Assembly (NCBI GenBank): GCA_949361645.1
Contig: OX442416.1
Location: 2,968,146 to 3,032,145, forward strand
DNA from: Spongilla lacustris
Lineage: Eukaryota; Porifera; Demospongiae; Spongillida; Spongillidae
Direction: 5' to 3'
DNA: 64,000 nucleotides
Within the stretch, counting starts at the first letter, position 1, and each line of letters opens with the position of its first letter. This document shows, piece by piece, positions 35,477-56,474 of the stretch. A program made the position numbers and the translations under genes. The notes below the pieces were generated by a model, which did no database searches, was not told where the DNA came from, and saw nothing but the letters and a program-made list of their open reading frames with translations.

Positions 35477-35689
35477 TATGTGCATGCACATTTTAGTAAA
35501 AAATTAATGTTTCACTCGTTGGGAATGAAGCCAAAGGGAAAACATTTTTTGAAGAATTGCTAGTTGCTCTTTTGAAGCATTAAGGCAGCCCTCTGCTAAA
35601 TACCTTAAGATGTGCCTCAGATGGATATAGGTTTTTGGTTGCTCAAGTGCTATCCGTTAAGGCATGATCAGTTTTTCTAGCAGAAGAAA

Positions 35690-35930
35690 GGAAGCATGCC
35701 ATCAATGACCAGAAGTGCACTAAACTCAACTTACCTGGGTACATGTATGTGTCCCAATGGCTGTGGATGGAGCTTGGGGTGGAGAGGCTCAGCGTACGTT
35801 TTCTCGATTGGCCACCAGAAGTCTTCAGTACCCAGACCAGAAGCACAGTCAAGCATATATGTGAGGCTGAACATGACACTGGTCAGAGCCAATGCAAAGG
35901 CCTTGCTAAGCAGAGTGATACTCCAAACAG
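35690..35930 (+). pseudogene. Retrotransposon 5' ORF fragment
   Basis: About 190 bases match 13930-14140 (CCCAATGGCTGTGGA, CGTTTTCTCGATTGGCCAC, GTCTTCAGTACCCAGACCAG). It encodes EAQRTFSRLATR and, in another frame, RLNMTLVRANAKALLSR. Confidence 0.4.
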
Positions 35931-36989
35931 CAATACACTGCTTTACGTGACAAGAAACAATATACTTTTACATCTTTTTTCTATCATATCATATCATATG
36001 TAAAAATCATTAAAGAAATAATACATACATAGAATATTAATGATTTCATAGTTAATAAAAGATACAAGTATTGTCCTTCAATCAACCTAGAGTAATGTAC
36101 TTATTGGTAATATATTTCCAGTTACTGAAGGAGTTTCAAGAGAACTGGCATGTTTAAGCCTAACTGTTCCATACACGGCTAGTTATTGTGCATATGAACT
36201 TGGAGTCCATGCATTTTTTTCAGTTAAAGTGATCTAATAGTAGGAGAAGTAATACATAATTAATGGAAAAGATATTACTTACATGATTGATACATAAGGT
36301 GCACGTACTCTATATAATGGACGAAATCTAAAATTCCTATAGTTATTGTCATGAAGCATGTGCAGAGTAAGAAGGGGAGAATGTTACATATGGGGTACTT
36401 GCAGATTATACTGATATTAACTTTAAAGTGGACTTAAAATCCATGAATCTTATGCATATACAGTACATTACCGCTCGTTTTTATTTATCTTTAAAATTAC
36501 GTGGTACTCGCAGGGAGATACATCATCAAGCAAGAAGGTATCATTGGAATGCAGAAATTTTGCTCTTTTTAGTGGTATACAATAAAAAAGTAATTTCAAA
36601 AAATTGTCAACTACCTAAATTTTGGGATTTGAATAACGCGAGCCAGTGTGCAATTTTGAAAGCTCTTGTCAATCCCAGCATGCGTAATCCAGACGAGGCT
36701 CACTGTGATTGGGTACGCAAATGAATGGGATGTGCAGAACAAAAACTTTCCCGGTTGAGTTTCTATTGAATACAGAGACATTTACAAGTGCGCAACTTTA
36801 ACCAAAACCTTAACACTTGTACTATGATGACATAGAGGTGCACTTAATAATCATCTATTTTAAGTGGCTCATTGCGTCATATGATATACGCCTGCGCGCC
36901 TTGCGATGAAGATGAAGATTTTAACTTCTTAAACATGGAAAAAAAAAACTCTAGACAGATGGAACTAATATTACAATACTCATAGCAAT

Positions 36990-37300
36990 GGTAGCCAAAT
37001 TGTGGTGATTGTTAATATTTAACAGGAGGGCATGGCTTTAGTGATAATCAACATGCATATCCATGTGAGGCAATAAACCAGCAGTACTGTACTTTAGGGT
37101 ACCACTAGTTTTGACCACACCCCTTCCTGCAATAAGATAGGCAGCCGTCTTGTGGTGATTTTTAACATGCAAGGTGAGGGCTTGGCTGTAGTGATAGGCA
37201 AAATGCATAGCCATGTGAGGCTATACCCTACTGGTATAGACCACACCCCTTCCAGGAGTAAGATAGTCAGCCATCTTGTGGTGATTTTGCATATGTAAGA
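36990..37300. repeat. Dispersed repeat, about 2.3 tandem units
   Basis: Units of roughly 130-150 bases with TTGTGGTGATT, GGGC(A/T)TGGCT and GACCACACCCCTTCC. Minus-strand ORF KITTR..TILL.EGVWS repeats are a by-product. Confidence 0.65.
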
Positions 37301-38825
37301 CATGCAAGTTGAAAATGACTTATATACAAATGAATAGCACTGAATCGGGAGGTGCACATCAGCATAAACGCTATGTCGATCGCTATCTCAAGAATTTATT
37401 GCTTTAAAATGTCACTGTTAATTGTTATGGATCGTTTTCTGCCTAGAACGTAAATATTTATGGCTGGTCATTATCAAAGCAACGATCTAACTGCTGGAAT
37501 GTGAGGCTGCTAGCTTCTATTCTGTTGGCTGCGCACTAGTTTGAATTGCAATATACACTATATACATGCATATGACAGACCACTTACTCTGTCGGGGAAC
37601 AAATTACTCCGGAGTAAAATGTATATGTCCGCGCATATCCAGAAATGCGCGGTCAAAGGGAATTTACAATACATTCGCGTATACTTCCGGATAACTCCCG
37701 TAGAAAATGAACGGCTGTTTATAAACTTGATTTTTAATTAATAACGTAATAGGCTACAACTTTTGTGGCTATAAATATTGCTTCAAGTACGTACGATCTT
37801 GATTTAGCTGAACAAAAAACAACTGCTTTGTATTGAAAATTGTTGTAGTTTTTGTAAAAACAGCACTTTCCATAGAGATGTGTGGAGAATCAACTTTTTC
37901 ACACCTAATTAATGTATTCTGCAGCTCATAATTCTTACACCAGTTTAGATTCAGATTTTGTGGACCCCCAGAATAAGAGATCATGGAGTTATATTATTTT
38001 TAAAGATATTATTTATATTTTTACCTATTATAGATTTTGGCCATTTGAATTTTAAATTGTTCTGGGTCACAAGGACTAGGATCCAATTTGCGCCATCTTG
38101 TTGTGTAGCTTCCATGGATACGGATATATAGCTAAATACAAATCAATAAATTAACCAAGATGTTGGCTTATTAAATGGGTTACTTGTCTAGTGCAGCAGT
38201 CGTGCGCTGGCTGAACTACATGTACAACATTAGTCGTTGGCTGTACCAAGTGAGAGCATAAGTGTATTCATCAACATCTTTGTGTGTGCGCGCGAGATCA
38301 TAAATATCTACGGCGAGATCTAGAGCTGTTGCGTGTGTTTGTATGTGTGATTGCGTGTGCGTCTACATGTAGGCCTATGTGTGTGAGTGCGTGTGTTTGT
38401 GTGTATGTATAACACGTGTGTGTGCGTGTATGTATGTATGTATGTATTTATGTATGTATATATGTATGACTGCATCTATGATCTATTTACATCAGTACAT
38501 GTATGTCTGAGTATGTATGTGTATGTATGCTTGTGTATAAAATTTTGATTTCAAAGCTCATTGGACCATGCATGGGAAATACAGCCGCCCCATATGTGTA
38601 TATAACATTTGAATGCATCAGATGGAGAGAAAATGCATCCAATATGAAAGGGGGAGCCGGAGAGTACATGTACCTACTTCATCGGTATAAGGTGATAAGT
38701 AAATTTAACTACTTTGCTGCTGGCAGAACACACAAGGGGAATGCCACGAAAACTAAGTTGTTCGTTAAAAACCAGAACAGAATAATACTTGTGTGTGCAT
38801 GTATGCATGTGTGCATTTGTGTGCA

Positions 38826-38858
<33 letters not shown>

Positions 38859-38874
38859 GTGTGTGTGTGTGTAC

Positions 38875-38906
<32 letters not shown>
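38826..38906. repeat. (TG)n microsatellite, copy B
   Basis: Interrupted TG repeat orthologous in position to the longer tract at 19383-19564. Confidence 0.9.
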
Positions 38907-38907
<1 letters not shown>

Positions 38908-39329
38908 AAATGTGTGCACAAGTTTCTTTGTGTGTGTTTTAGTGTTTGCATGTTGTGTGTAAAAACCTGAACTCTACTAGGCTACTTGTGAAGCCACACA
39001 GTTTGCATAGACAGGATAATCATTCATGACTTCGTAATGTCAGCTTGGCCAGGGACCTTGCAGGACATATGTTTTTGTACACGTGTATGTGTGTGTGTGT
39101 GTGTTGTAATGTATGTGCACAAATTTCTGTCTAATTGTATGTAAACTGTGTGAGTTCAGTTTTTTACACAACATGCAAACACTAAAACACACACAAAAAA
39201 ACTTCTACACACTCATTTGTACACACATACACACAACACATACACACAACACACACACACACACATGTAGCCTTCCAGAAATGAGTTCAGTTTTTTATAC
39301 ACAACATGCAAACACTAAAACATACATTG

Positions 39330-39469
<140 letters not shown>

Positions 39470-39911
39470 TACATATAGCTTCTTAAACACTAAAACACTC
39501 ATGAACCAACCATCTGGAGTCATCCCTCTCAGGCTCAGCGAATTTACTCAAGAATCGGAGTTTTGACCCTAGGTTTTCCAACCTACCAGCAAGATGTCAG
39601 CTGGTCCGGAGGGCATGCACTTCTTCATCAAGTGGTCCAAAACCAACCAGATGAGCAGATGCATTGAGCGTACCAAAGGCAGGCACATGTGTCCAGTTCC
39701 ATCAGTGGAGGCCTACAGAGAATGCTGTCACTGTTCCACTCACTCCTCACCCCTCTTCCACTTCAAAGAGAGAACACTCACATCTAAGAGCCTCCACTCC
39801 ACCTTTCTATCCCTGATACGGTGGAGCTATGTGGCTAGAATCCAGCCAAATACAACACCCACATTGGTACAGGTGCAGCCATGTACAGTAGCTGCCACAA
39901 CAGGCCTTCCC

Positions 39912-40412
39912 CAGAGCTGCCAAGGTCTGGGGGGTCAGATGCTGGAGGTTGAATACAAGATCCTCGATTTATATTAAGTTTCATCAGTACAACCAAGCAA
40001 TTTAACACGATGCAACTTATAGACATTATATTGTGTACCTAAATAACTTTAGAACATTAATGTTTCGATGAATGAGCTTTATTGTACTCCCAAGTTACTT
40101 TCTTAGCTTTCTCTAGAAGCTGTTTAGTTGGCTCGAATTTCTCGCAAGGATCATCAACGCCTAGTTTCACTTGAATAATTGAAGGGAGAGTTCCATCAAG
40201 TCCAAGGCTGGGGCGGAATGGTGTCTTTTTCTTTCGAACCATGCTAAACATCCTTTTCCTCTGATGCATTGGAATGAGGAATACCTTCGCTACCTGAGCT
40301 ACATTTATGCGCATGCGTAAAAATAAAAATGCTGGAGATTTTAGCAAGTGTGCTGGAGAATAAGAGCAAATGCGTGTGTCTCCAGCCTAATGCGTGTGAC
40401 TTGGCAGCTCTG
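39912..40412 (-). mobile_element. 501-bp hAT-like non-autonomous element
   Basis: Ends CAGAGCTGCCAAG and CTTGGCAGCTCTG are inverted. It is flanked by direct CTTCCC (39906-39911, 40413-40418). Copy A has a single CTTCCC at the same place (about 20666-20675), the empty site. The minus strand retains coding sequence for MFSMVRKKKTPFRPSLGLDG and TLPSIIQVKLG (about 40150-40250), resembling the C-terminal dimerisation region (hATC, ER.FS...K..) of hAT transposases. The rest of a transposase is missing. The 6-bp rather than 8-bp duplication is a caveat to the hAT call. Confidence 0.7.
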
Positions 40413-42031
40413 CTTCCCACTCGGAACCTCGGAAGAGGTGAAGCAAAGTATTCCAGACATACGTATTGGTGCAGCTACAGTACATGTAAACTCTAATTGC
40501 TAACTAGCAATAGCACAAATTGTGTATGTTTTAAATGCACATTACATGTACCTCACTGTGGGGTTGGGCCTGATGCCATAACATGGGAGGGGGGTGGAGT
40601 ATGCTTTCGCCCCGATGTGTAGACAAAGCTTTCCTTAATGTAAGTATTGTGATAGCGCTCTTCCATTGGCGAAGTCCCAGAGGGTGCTTCGCAGTTTAAT
40701 AAGCGCTTTACGTGTATTGATCGACGCTCCAGCCACACACATGCAGACAAAGATTGAAAATGCGGCACATGCAGACTTGATGTAGGTAAGGCTGAGAAGC
40801 CTACGTAGGTCATAGCTGTAGTGCTAACGAATCATTTTTTCCCCCCTAGCTACGTGCTTGACTGTAAGCGTATCAGTGCACGTGCACGTGCCTAGCCTAC
40901 ACGCCTCATTCATCGAGCTGCATGCAGGCCAAACGAACACTATTTACAATAAACTTAGCTTAAAGTGACAACTGTAACAACCCATGCACTATATACATGT
41001 ATATAGTTGACCATGACGACGTCTTGTATATATAATAAGTATAATAGGTGAGTGTCCCTCTAGTTGGCAGTCTAGACCTTTGGGAATTGGGGGAGGAGGC
41101 TAGGGAAAAGGTTTCCGCATAGCTACCTGGCTTGCCATTGGCTCAGATCATCAAAATCCAGCAGCCTTGTTATCCATAATCTTCAGCTGAATTAACTTAT
41201 TGTGCACATTTATTTATTCACCATTATTGAGCAATTATTGTCAATATTTATTGAATAATTCTGGCAGATGACGCAATGGCATACTTATATGAATAAATTA
41301 TGCGCGGTAAAACTCGCGGTAGAGATTAATTTTTTGGTCTTGATTTTAGTCGACAAATCCTCCACGTGCACCTCGGTCTCTCCTCCTCTTCGTGCTGTAA
41401 AATCCTACATTTGCAAATAGGCTTCTTCAATTCATTGGCAAATTCAGCCTTGTCACGGTCCAAGGTCAGGCGCGAGTCGGCTAGCGCAATCGCAATGGCA
41501 AAATATTGCGCTCTTAGCATGTCCGGCGCAGGATCCTTTTACACCAAAATGCACGCCTTAAATACACTGGTGAGTGAGTTGACAGCAATAATACAACGTG
41601 CACGAATATAGAACAAAAGGTCCGTACGGCCCAGCGGGCTGGTACACAAAGACCCAAAAGGTAGCCTTCCAGACATTACGACGGTGGAGGGCCTCCACTA
41701 TGAATAGGGGGTAATTAACACTTCGACAATTCACACGTTACGTAAGGATTGGTTCCCAGTCCTTCACAACTGATCCTACTGAAGCCCAGGGTAGCTATGA
41801 ACAATGTGGTTAGGATGTTGGAAGCAGATCTAGAAATGAATATGGATCAAGTCCTCGAGGGATTCATGGTAGAATTAGAAATTGATATGTGCCTAATTAA
41901 TAGACACTAAGAATTCATTCACTTTTTGGAGCATTGAAAGGAATGTATCCAGTGTTCTTTTTGCTTACAAGGATAATTGGTTTGGCTGTCTTTCTAGAGC
42001 ATGCAGCAGCAGTTCTGCAAATCCTGCTCCT

Positions 42032-42062
<31 letters not shown>

Positions 42063-42251
42063 CAGTTTGGAAGCATTGCACGTGCCATATAATGTCTTGC
42101 GCAAGATGACAAGTGGTTAAATATTTGTTTACACGCACATGTAAACGTGGTGTACTGTATAAACACATGCTACGCTCTGCTAAACTCGAGGATTTCCGGA
42201 AATTTGTTACCCATAATTGAATTTACTTCTATCCACCCTTGGGCTTGGTAC
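40413..42251. other. Upstream region of receptor copy 4
   Basis: Homologous to 20675-21545 and 23591-24435. It includes a 26-base poly-T (about 42037-42062). No gene; an upstream in-frame extension of the receptor ORF from 42147 lacks a signal-peptide character and is not used. Confidence 0.5.
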
Positions 42252-44939
42252 ATGGAACGATCCTACGTGGCTCTGCATTACATCGTACAAGTACTAGCAT
42301 TTGTCCGAGTGAGCTCCTTCGACGGTTATACAAATGCTAACGACAGCGATCTGCTGGCTCTTTCCAACTCGACATTCGTGTTACTGGGGGGTATCCTACC
42401 TATTCATCCATCTAATGACGACAAAATGTGCGGTCCCGTGGACAGTACAAATCTGCAACGGGCAGAGGCTATAGCTTTCGCTGTTGGCAAGATCAATTCC
42501 GACCCAACCCTCCTCCCGCCTGGAATAAAACTAGCCTTCGGTATACGTGACTCTTGCCTGTTGATTAACACTGCCCTGGACGAAACTCTCGACTTTATAA
42601 CTGGCAGTATTGGAATTGGTCAAAATGCGACGTCCTATCGTGTATCGGGAATAATAGGAGAAACGCAGAGCACGATATCAATTGACATGGCTAGTCTTTT
42701 GCGTCTCTTTCGCATTCCTCAGGTGAGTCCGTACTCGACAGCGTTGGAGCTGAGTGACAAAACGCTTTACCCATACTTCCTCCGCATTCCTCCTCCGGAT
42801 AACTACCAATCCGCAGCCCTGGTAGATCTGGTAGTATATTTCAATTGGACTTACATCATCACTATTAATTCTGGAGACACGTATGGACAAGACGGAATCA
42901 ATGAATTTACTAAAAAATTAAATAGCCGAAATGGAACGATACGTTGCGTAGCTGCAAGGATAGAAATATCGTTTCCTAATCCATCTCAAAGTGAATTTGA
43001 CAAAGCTGCAGTCACATTTATGGATCCATTGGTTGTTAACGCGTCAGCAGTGGTCCTATTTGGTCATTACGATATTGCAGTAGGCCTACTGGATGCATTG
43101 AAAAGACATAACGTCACCAGAAGGTTGTTCTGGGTTGGAAGTGACTCGTGGGGCGACAGCTTGGATGGAATCTACCCAACGTTAGTAAGCAACCTTGTCA
43201 GTGTGGTGCCCAAAACCTCTCCAAGTGAGGAATTTGATCGTTATTTTGAAAGCCTTAACATTTATAACCACACCTCCAACCCCTGGTTTGCTGAATTTTG
43301 GCAATCTGCATTCAACTGCACCTTGAACTCTACCAATTCAAACCTCACACCCTGCAATGTAGCACATCAAAGAATTTCCCCCCAGATAGGTTATGTCCAG
43401 GACTCCTTCGTGCCACTAACCATAGATGCAGTATATGCATTTGCATACTCCATTCGTAATCTTCAGATGAATATGTGCAATGGGAGTGGCCTTTGTAAGG
43501 CTATCCTTTCCACCGGAGATGCTCAATCACGCCTCTTCATTCCTGGGGACTTATTGTTACCATACTTGTTCAGCGTCACATTTCCGAGTCAGTCAGGTGT
43601 CAACTTCACTTTTGATATGAATGGAGATCCTACTAGAGCTGTATACACAATTAAAAACCTTCAATTTCAAAACGGCAAGTTCATGTATGTTCCTGTTGGA
43701 ACTTGGACCAATGCTAATGTATCTTCACCTTTGACCTTCACTCAGCCAGTTGTGTGGAACAACTATCAAGGCTCCATTGTGTCTCAATGCAGCAATTCAT
43801 GCAGCACAGGGCAGTACCGCCTGCCCAGTTCACCCTGCTGTTGGAAGTGTGTTGATTGTCCAGGAGGCAAGGATTACAGTGATGGCACATCTTGCAGCCA
43901 ATGTGCAGAGAGCTCCACACCGAACCAATTCAGAAATGCCTGCATACCAATACAGGTCTCATATTACCATATAAGTGATCCAGGGGCTATTGTCATCCTG
44001 ATTATTGCATGTCTCGGTATCCTGGCAACTATTTCTGTAATAGTCATTTTAATAATCTACTTCAACCACAAGATCATCAAAGCTACCAGTCGAGAGTTAA
44101 CTGTATTTCTGCTTGCTGGAGTACTACTGTCCTATGTGGTTCCCTTTCTGTATGTCATCAAGCCATCAGCTGCAATATGTGGCATTCGATGGATTGGAGT
44201 AGGGTTCAGTTTCTCCATCAGCTTCAGTGCTCTCCTGTTAAGGACGATTAGGATACACAGAATATTCAATCGCCCACTGTCCACCAAACAGCCGATGTTC
44301 ATTGGTTCAGCCAGCCAGTCTATGTTCACATCGATGCTGATAGGAGTACAGATGGTAATAATGGGGGTGTGGTTGGTGGTGGAACGTCCAGGGGTGAGGT
44401 ACAAATATACTCCAACCACAGGTGAGGTGCTGTGCAGTCAGTCTCCATATTCTGCCATCTCTGTGACTGTTGGATATAATTTCCTGCTCCTCATTCTAAC
44501 CACCTACTTTGCATTTCGCACCAGACACGTACCAAAGAATTTCAATGAGACCAGGTATATCAACGTGACAGTGTACTCTCTGGTGATAATCTGGGTGGTG
44601 CTGCTGCCTACCTACTTTGGGACAGCCAGCCTTGGTGCCTTTTATCAGACCACCTCACTGCTGCTGACTATAGTTCTGAGTGCCAGTGTTGTCCTCGGAG
44701 CCATCCTTGTACCCAAGGTGGTGTACCTTTTCAGAAATGTGTATGGAGGCATGACGTACCCTGACACAACAGTTCATGTTGATAAGCATCCAATGAAGAG
44801 TTCAAACTTTAGGCAATCCCATATCATTTCAAGAGGAGAACTGGAGAACGGGTTCAACGGAGACAACAGAGAGCACTCTGATGCAAGTACTCAAACTGAA
44901 GAAACGGAACCAAGTGTTAGATATGTAACTGTGTTGTAG
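42252..44939 (+). CDS. Class C GPCR, mGluR-like, copy 4 (intact)
   Basis: Intronless, 895 residues from the ATG at 42252. The ORF extends 35 codons further upstream, but copies 2 and 3 start at this Met and the signal peptide begins here. Signal peptide about 1-24, Venus-flytrap domain to about 495, nine-Cys linker (CSNSCSTGQY to NAC), seven helices (about 577-828), tail with DASTQTEE and a C-terminal YVTVL. All six mGluR1-like amino-acid contact residues are conserved. TM7 ends LVPKVVYLF with the class C PKxY motif; the final TVL fits a class I PDZ ligand. One extra Leu (SDLLALS) distinguishes it. Nearest relative is copy 3. Probable plasma-membrane, G-protein-coupled amino-acid-type sensor. 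Confidence 0.95.
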   Translation: MERSYVALHYIVQVLAFVRVSSFDGYTNANDSDLLALSNSTFVLLGGILPIHPSNDDKMCGPVDSTNLQRAEAIAFAVGKINSDPTLLPPGIKLAFGIRDSCLLINTALDETLDFITGSIGIGQNATSYRVSGIIGETQSTISIDMASLLRLFRIPQVSPYSTALELSDKTLYPYFLRIPPPDNYQSAALVDLVVYFNWTYIITINSGDTYGQDGINEFTKKLNSRNGTIRCVAARIEISFPNPSQSEFDKAAVTFMDPLVVNASAVVLFGHYDIAVGLLDALKRHNVTRRLFWVGSDSWGDSLDGIYPTLVSNLVSVVPKTSPSEEFDRYFESLNIYNHTSNPWFAEFWQSAFNCTLNSTNSNLTPCNVAHQRISPQIGYVQDSFVPLTIDAVYAFAYSIRNLQMNMCNGSGLCKAILSTGDAQSRLFIPGDLLLPYLFSVTFPSQSGVNFTFDMNGDPTRAVYTIKNLQFQNGKFMYVPVGTWTNANVSSPLTFTQPVVWNNYQGSIVSQCSNSCSTGQYRLPSSPCCWKCVDCPGGKDYSDGTSCSQCAESSTPNQFRNACIPIQVSYYHISDPGAIVILIIACLGILATISVIVILIIYFNHKIIKATSRELTVFLLAGVLLSYVVPFLYVIKPSAAICGIRWIGVGFSFSISFSALLLRTIRIHRIFNRPLSTKQPMFIGSASQSMFTSMLIGVQMVIMGVWLVVERPGVRYKYTPTTGEVLCSQSPYSAISVTVGYNFLLLILTTYFAFRTRHVPKNFNETRYINVTVYSLVIIWVVLLPTYFGTASLGAFYQTTSLLLTIVLSASVVLGAILVPKVVYLFRNVYGGMTYPDTTVHVDKHPMKSSNFRQSHIISRGELENGFNGDNREHSDASTQTEETEPSVRYVTVL

Positions 44940-44957
44940 TGCATATTGATGGTATCA

Positions 44958-44963
44958 AATAAA
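44958..44963 (+). promoter_or_regulatory. Polyadenylation signal of receptor copy 4
   Basis: AATAAA about 20 bases after the stop, conserved with copy 3 (27130). Confidence 0.55.
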
Positions 44964-45007
44964 TTAATTAAGTATATCATTGTAAGATAGATTAATGGAG
45001 TGGAAAT

Positions 45008-45137
<130 letters not shown>

Positions 45138-45540
45138 TAAAGTATGGGTACGAGACGGATGTAAACATTTCCGTGATTCTATTAATTAGTGTAAACAAAG
45201 TGGTTTGGTTTTTTTTTTATTTTTAAAGAATTTTAGTGTTATCAACCATCATTTTAAACTTGATGTTGCAGACCAACTAGGTGTACTCATTGTCAAATTC
45301 TATACTCATCACAGTTGAGGATTCTTTATGCATGCCTTTCTTTTTCAATTGTTTTGTAATTGATGGAAACCCCGACGCCACTGATATGAATTTTTTTAAC
45401 TACTGTGTTTGCTATTTATGTCAGTCATGTGAGGCCAACTTGCCTCAGATTGAAACCTATTCTGTAAACTCTCTATGTATCTGAAATATAGGTGTAGTTT
45501 TGAGTGCACGTATGTATATGCATGTTATACATGTATATGT

Positions 45541-46367
45541 ATGGGACAGTGTCCAGCAAAATCGGGCTTGTGGGGCTATAATTTTATCACTATAAAAATT
45601 GCATGTTACACTAAACAGCACATCTTTGCAACCGTACAATCTTTTCCTTTCAAGTTTTGTACACTTGTTCCCACATCATCTCTCTATGTTCGCATCCATT
45701 TTGAAGCTCTAATTATTTTCCACGGCGTCCATGCAAAGATCGCTAACACAACAGGTTAGAATTCCTCATTTCTCCACGTACGAGTGTTGAAAACGCGTCA
45801 AATTCGGATTGTACATAGAGGAGTCCAGTAGCTATTGATTTGTTCTGTTCATTAATTTCTATGTCATCTGTTACGGAGATACAGTTGAACAAACTACGGG
45901 CACGTTTTCCCGCTTGATTCGCGCCAATGATTTTGGCATATCGCTTCCCGCTCAGTGTATGGGGAGGCGGTGATTATATCATTGGCGCGAATCAAGCGGG
46001 AAAGCGTACATGTAGTTTGCTCAACTGTATCTCCGTAACGGATGATTCAGAAACTAACGAACAGAATAAAGCAATACTACATTACTCCTCTGTGCACACT
46101 CCGAATTTGACGCGTTTTCAACACTCGTACGTGGAGAAATGTGGATTTCTAACCCGCGGGGTTAACTGTTGTTGTTTCCACATAACGGAAAATGTGTAGA
46201 TCACAAAAATCGATTTGCACAGAGAGAAATGGTGTGGAAACAGGTGTACGAAATTTGAAAGGAAAATGTTGCACCGTTGCGAAGATGTGTTGTTTAGTAC
46301 AACGTGTAATTTTTACAGTGATAAAATTATAACCCCACAAGCCCGATTTTGCTGGACACATTCCCAT
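45541..46367. mobile_element. 827-bp fold-back element
   Basis: Two arms of about 390 bases (45541-45930 and 45979-46367) are inverted copies with few mismatches, around a roughly 48-base loop. Outer ends are ATGGGACAGTGTCCAGCAAA and TTTGCTGGACACATTCCCAT with a few differences. Copy A (about 27640-27675) lacks it. No transposase; ORFs inside the arms have no motif. Confidence 0.8.
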
Positions 46368-47420
46368 ATATAATTATATCTATATATGCATGTTGCTTGA
46401 ATAAGTATCCTGTTCAATACATCTGACGTACCAAAGGGTGCTGACCATGAATTGAAGATGAAATCAATACCTTAGGCAGCAGCTGTTATCCATAGGGGCA
46501 ATGGAATGGACAAATCAGTGCACTTTGTGTTCATCTCCAAGTAACCATGGTACCTTATTGTGTAATTGCTTTATTATGTAGTAGGTCTAGTGTACATTTA
46601 AGATCATTCCAATTGTATGATAACCTAGAGCCTCGGATTGCCCAAATTAATATTTTGATGTTCACAGCACATGCAGATTTGAACGCAGCTACACTTTCCA
46701 TACATGAGTGCTGAGCCATAGTGATTTCGCAATGTTCTGCTTTACATGCTATTCTGCCTGACTTGTGTCAGTGTGTACATGACTATGCAATATTGCAGCA
46801 TGTCCGTTTTGTCAAAGCACATTGGTCTAGACACCCTGTTCTGTTGGCCCACATTCAACCTGTCTTGACAACATTGCGGCAGGAGCATCGCACAACTGAG
46901 GTGTAATTTAACTCACTCCAGAGTGTGAAATGCAATATGTTATATTTGCAGAGACTGATGATGACTCATAAATTGTGGGACTATATACTTCTGAGCATGA
47001 GGTGTGTGTCACCTGGGCTAACTGAATTTTTATAACAAAAATTTCAAATAAATAAAAAGAAAAATCAAACAAGGTGGCCATTGATGAATGTCATCTGGGT
47101 CCAGTAGTGTCTTGCAGTGGTTGGCACGGCAATAACGAGTACACACCATGATGTCCAGTGGAGTTGTGTGCTGCAGTGGACCTTACATGTCTCAGTCTGG
47201 TCCCCAGGACATTACAATTTTATCATAATGAGTGGAAATGTGTATAGGAAACAAACCTTTTCCCAACATTGCTTGTTCTGTCGCCGCCATCGCTCCTGAA
47301 GAGAAGGATATTGGGGAGAAATAGCAATGGTGGTCCATCATTCCAAATGCATGCAGGTGAGTTTAGCTGTGAATTGTGCACATCACACACTCCAGCACAC
47401 ACTTGCACTTATACCACATG

Positions 47421-47527
47421 AATGCACACACCCCACACATGTACACACATACACACATGCACACACCCCACACGTGTACAAACATACACACATGCACACA
47501 CCCCACACATGTACACACATACACACA
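47421..47527. repeat. Minisatellite, 3 x about 36 bp
   Basis: CACACCCCACACATGTACAC followed by ACATACACACATG, three times in a row. Confidence 0.8.
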
Positions 47528-47697
47528 TGTACATTTGCACACACACACCAAAGACATGTGCACACACGCACACATAATACATTTACACACAAAGCACGTA
47601 CGGGACTGCCATATCAGATTCGTCGGAAAATCCCTGTGAATGTAATACATGTACATGTATATTATAAAAGCACAATATATGAGCACGACACAGTGCC

Positions 47698-47703
47698 TTT
47701 ATT
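47698..47703 (-). promoter_or_regulatory. Possible polyadenylation signal of the WD40 gene
   Basis: AATAAA on the minus strand about 215 bases after the stop codon. Position is plausible; no cleavage-site evidence. Confidence 0.35.
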
Positions 47704-47917
47704 TTTCGTTTGTGTCATTATTCATCATACTATCATCAAAGCTCATGTTTTCACATTTTTGTCCGCCTATTGTTCTGCCACATTAGCCTTGACTAGCTAT
47801 TCTACATTATCCTTTGGAAATTAATGCTAATTTTACCATGCATGGTAACATTAGATGCAACACTCCTTAGCATCAGTGCTCATAACAACCTATGTTCTAC
47901 GTGTGATGTAGCTATGC

Positions 47918-56474
<8,557 letters not shown>

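Larger units (their letters stand above)
35041..38077. other. 3.0-kb segment present only in duplication copy B
   Basis: Copy A passes directly from GACAAGATAC to ACTAGGATCC (18642-18661); copy B has about 3.0 kb between the same points. It includes a retrotransposon 5' fragment (35690-35930), a 20-bp tandem repeat (35417-35476) and dispersed-repeat units (36990-37300). A 98-residue ORF at 36428-36724 has no motif I recognise. No flanking repeats were identified, so insertion versus deletion in copy A is open. Confidence 0.6.
46368..47917. other. Intergenic between receptor array and WD40 gene
   Basis: No gene assigned. The plus-strand ORF at 46721-46906 (FVKAHWSRHPVLLAHIQPVL) looks protein-like and is followed by AATAAATAAA near 47047. 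It could be a terminal exon, but I recognise no family and see no upstream exons. Confidence 0.35.

Noticed and set aside
36428..36724. 98-residue plus-strand ORF
   Set aside because: No motif, biased AT-rich composition and no splice context; left unassigned.
42147..42251. Upstream start of receptor copy 4 adding 35 residues
   Set aside because: The extension is not hydrophobic like a signal peptide, and the paralogues start at the downstream Met (42252).
45475..45759. ORFs inside the fold-back arms (also 46149-46367)
   Set aside because: Mirror-image ORFs of an inverted repeat with no recognised domain.
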